A stretch of DNA of 64,000 nucleotides from Rhizobium sullae (GTDB lineage Bacteria; Pseudomonadota; Alphaproteobacteria; Rhizobiales; Rhizobiaceae), in NCBI RefSeq assembly GCF_025200715.1, contig NZ_CP104143.1, positions 1,240,001 through 1,304,000 of the forward strand, written 5' to 3'. This document shows, in pieces, positions 63,338-64,000 of the stretch. The position numbers were made by a program, and so were the translations under genes. Below the pieces are notes generated by a model. That model did not search any database and was not told the DNA's origin. It saw only the letters and a list, made by a program, of their open reading frames with translations. Numbering within the stretch: position 1 is the stretch's first letter; each line of letters starts with the position of its first letter.

Positions 63338-63934
63338 TGCAGATTCCGAGGCAATCCGCCCTCGCATTCCGAAATGATGCCGCCCCCCAATTCCGAGAAT
63401 TAACCGCCCCCTTGTTCCGAAATCATTCCGCCCCTGATTGGGCTGTTTGTCGGGGTGTTCTGCTGGTGAGACGTTCGTCCTTCGATTGCGCTGAGAGGAA
63501 AGAACGCGATGCCAGCGGAGAGACTCAAGATGCGGCGTGTCCGCGAGATTTTAAGATACCGATTTAAGGACTGTCTTGGCCACAAGTCGATTGCGGTGCG
63601 CGTTGGTGCGGCGCCGTCGACGGTGCGTGAGACGCTGCGCCGTGCGGAGATTGCCGGGCTTTCGCGGGGCTGCAGCATTGCTTGTGCCTGACAATGCCAA
63701 GGTCGCCGTGATCAAGACTTGCCTCTTTGATCTGCAGGTCAATCGCAGCTATGCCGGGATGCCGGCTCACTACGGGAGCGCTGTTCTTCCGACGCGACCG
63801 AGAAAGCCTCGTGACGCGAATGAACTGACAACAATTAATGCCAGCAGAACCGCAGCCTCAAGGGGACGAGATCATCCCCGAATCCGGGGGCGCAATCATC
63901 TCGGAACAGAGGGGCGGCTTCATCGGAATCAGCA
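63338..63934. mobile_element. Internally deleted IS21-family element with intact ends
   Basis: The left end starts TGCAGATTCCGA and the inverse of the right end reads TGCTGATTCCGA. On the left, TTCCGA-headed units of about 22-24 bases begin at 63344, 63367, 63391 and 63415. On the right, inverted units end at 63882, 63906 and 63928; multiple subterminal transposase-binding repeats are typical of IS21. ATCCTGAC is duplicated exactly at both borders (63330-63337 and 63935-63942), an 8-bp target duplication. Only two fragments of istA remain inside and istB is absent, so the 597-bp element is non-autonomous. Confidence 0.9.
63509..63823 (+). pseudogene. istA remnants of the IS21 element
   Basis: MPAERLKMRRVREILRYRFK and VGAAPSTVRETLRRAEIAGL (63509 to about 63670) are the N-terminal helix-turn-helix of IstA. 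In another frame, LVPDNAKVAVIKTCLFD and YAGMPAHYGSAVLPTRPRKP (about 63690-63823) come from the middle of the catalytic DDE domain. The DNA between them, the rest of IstA and all of istB are deleted. It cannot encode transposase. Confidence 0.88.
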
Positions 63935-63937
63935 ATC

Positions 63938-64000
63938 CTGACGCAAAGATTCGAAGTTCTTGAACTACTCAAACAGGAAGGACGGCCTGTGGATTTTGAC
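63938..64000 (+). other. Partial open frame at the window edge
   Basis: From 63938 the frame reads LTQRFEVLELLKQEGRPVDF to the edge of the window. The sequence looks like the first helix of a helix-turn-helix protein, but only 21 residues are visible. The start must be CTG here or lie beyond the IS element, and no Shine-Dalgarno is seen. A gene whose 5' end was hit by the IS is possible. Confidence 0.25.

Noticed and set aside
63086..63367. A minus-strand frame with a helix-turn-helix-like segment (HVSQRSVRRILK)
   Set aside because: It crosses the IS border at 63338, so part of it is element DNA, and no supporting start or downstream continuation is visible.

Overview
The window looks like chromosomal DNA of a Rhizobium-type alphaproteobacterium (R. 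leguminosarum / R. etli group). The evidence is high GC with strong third-position GC bias, frequent GTG and TTG starts, the gene pairs miaA + ilvIH and TetR + ilvC, a RIME-like palindromic repeat, and many HWE/HisKA_2, response-regulator, MFS and AraC-type genes. No search was run; all family names come from motifs read in the translations.

Layout. 0-6 kb: miaA, a small membrane protein, a HerA-like ATPase (minus strand), then ilvI-ilvH behind a transcription attenuator with a near-leaderless leader peptide. 6-17 kb: aldo/keto reductase, LysE exporter, a twice-frameshifted SDR-DoxX gene coupled to a DUF2269 protein, a cobalt-type nitrile hydratase operon (alpha, beta, activator), an ECF sigma / anti-sigma / COG4315 operon with a candidate autoregulated promoter, an ABC-F ATPase, a DUF922 protein and a RecD-like helicase. 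17-29 kb: a MerR-LuxR fusion regulator, pdxJ, a RIME-like repeat and several regulator/enzyme pairs (HxlR + NmrA-type reductase, TetR + MFS, MarR-GNAT fusion, Lrp + racemase), then NDH-2, a zinc alcohol dehydrogenase and AraC. 29-43 kb: TetR with a perfect 16-bp operator, ilvC, an orphan glycine-betaine-type binding protein with an L,D-transpeptidase, a vapBC-methyltransferase operon, an aminotransferase, an ABC iron-type transporter behind a Pho box, and an EEP/Nudix/PhzF run.

43.8-49 kb is an accessory stretch: tRNA-Lys(CTT), then DUF1643, small orphan genes, a frameshifted phage-like gene and about 1.7 kb of AT-richer, poorly coding DNA. No integrase or second att site was seen. 49-64 kb returns to core-like content: entericidin, small membrane proteins, DMT and DHA2 transporters, a REC-HisKA_2 kinase, an MscS channel with DUF3772, two tandem double-receiver response regulators (one with GGDEF), and a GlxA-type regulator. 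The right edge holds a 597-bp internally deleted IS21-family element with both ends intact and an 8-bp target duplication.

Together the window carries all enzymes for the first two common steps of branched-chain amino acid synthesis (IlvIH, IlvC) in two separately regulated places. It also has several small stress or nutrient circuits whose cis-acting sites can be read directly: the ilv attenuator, TetR/MarR/VapB operators, a Pho box and an ECF promoter.
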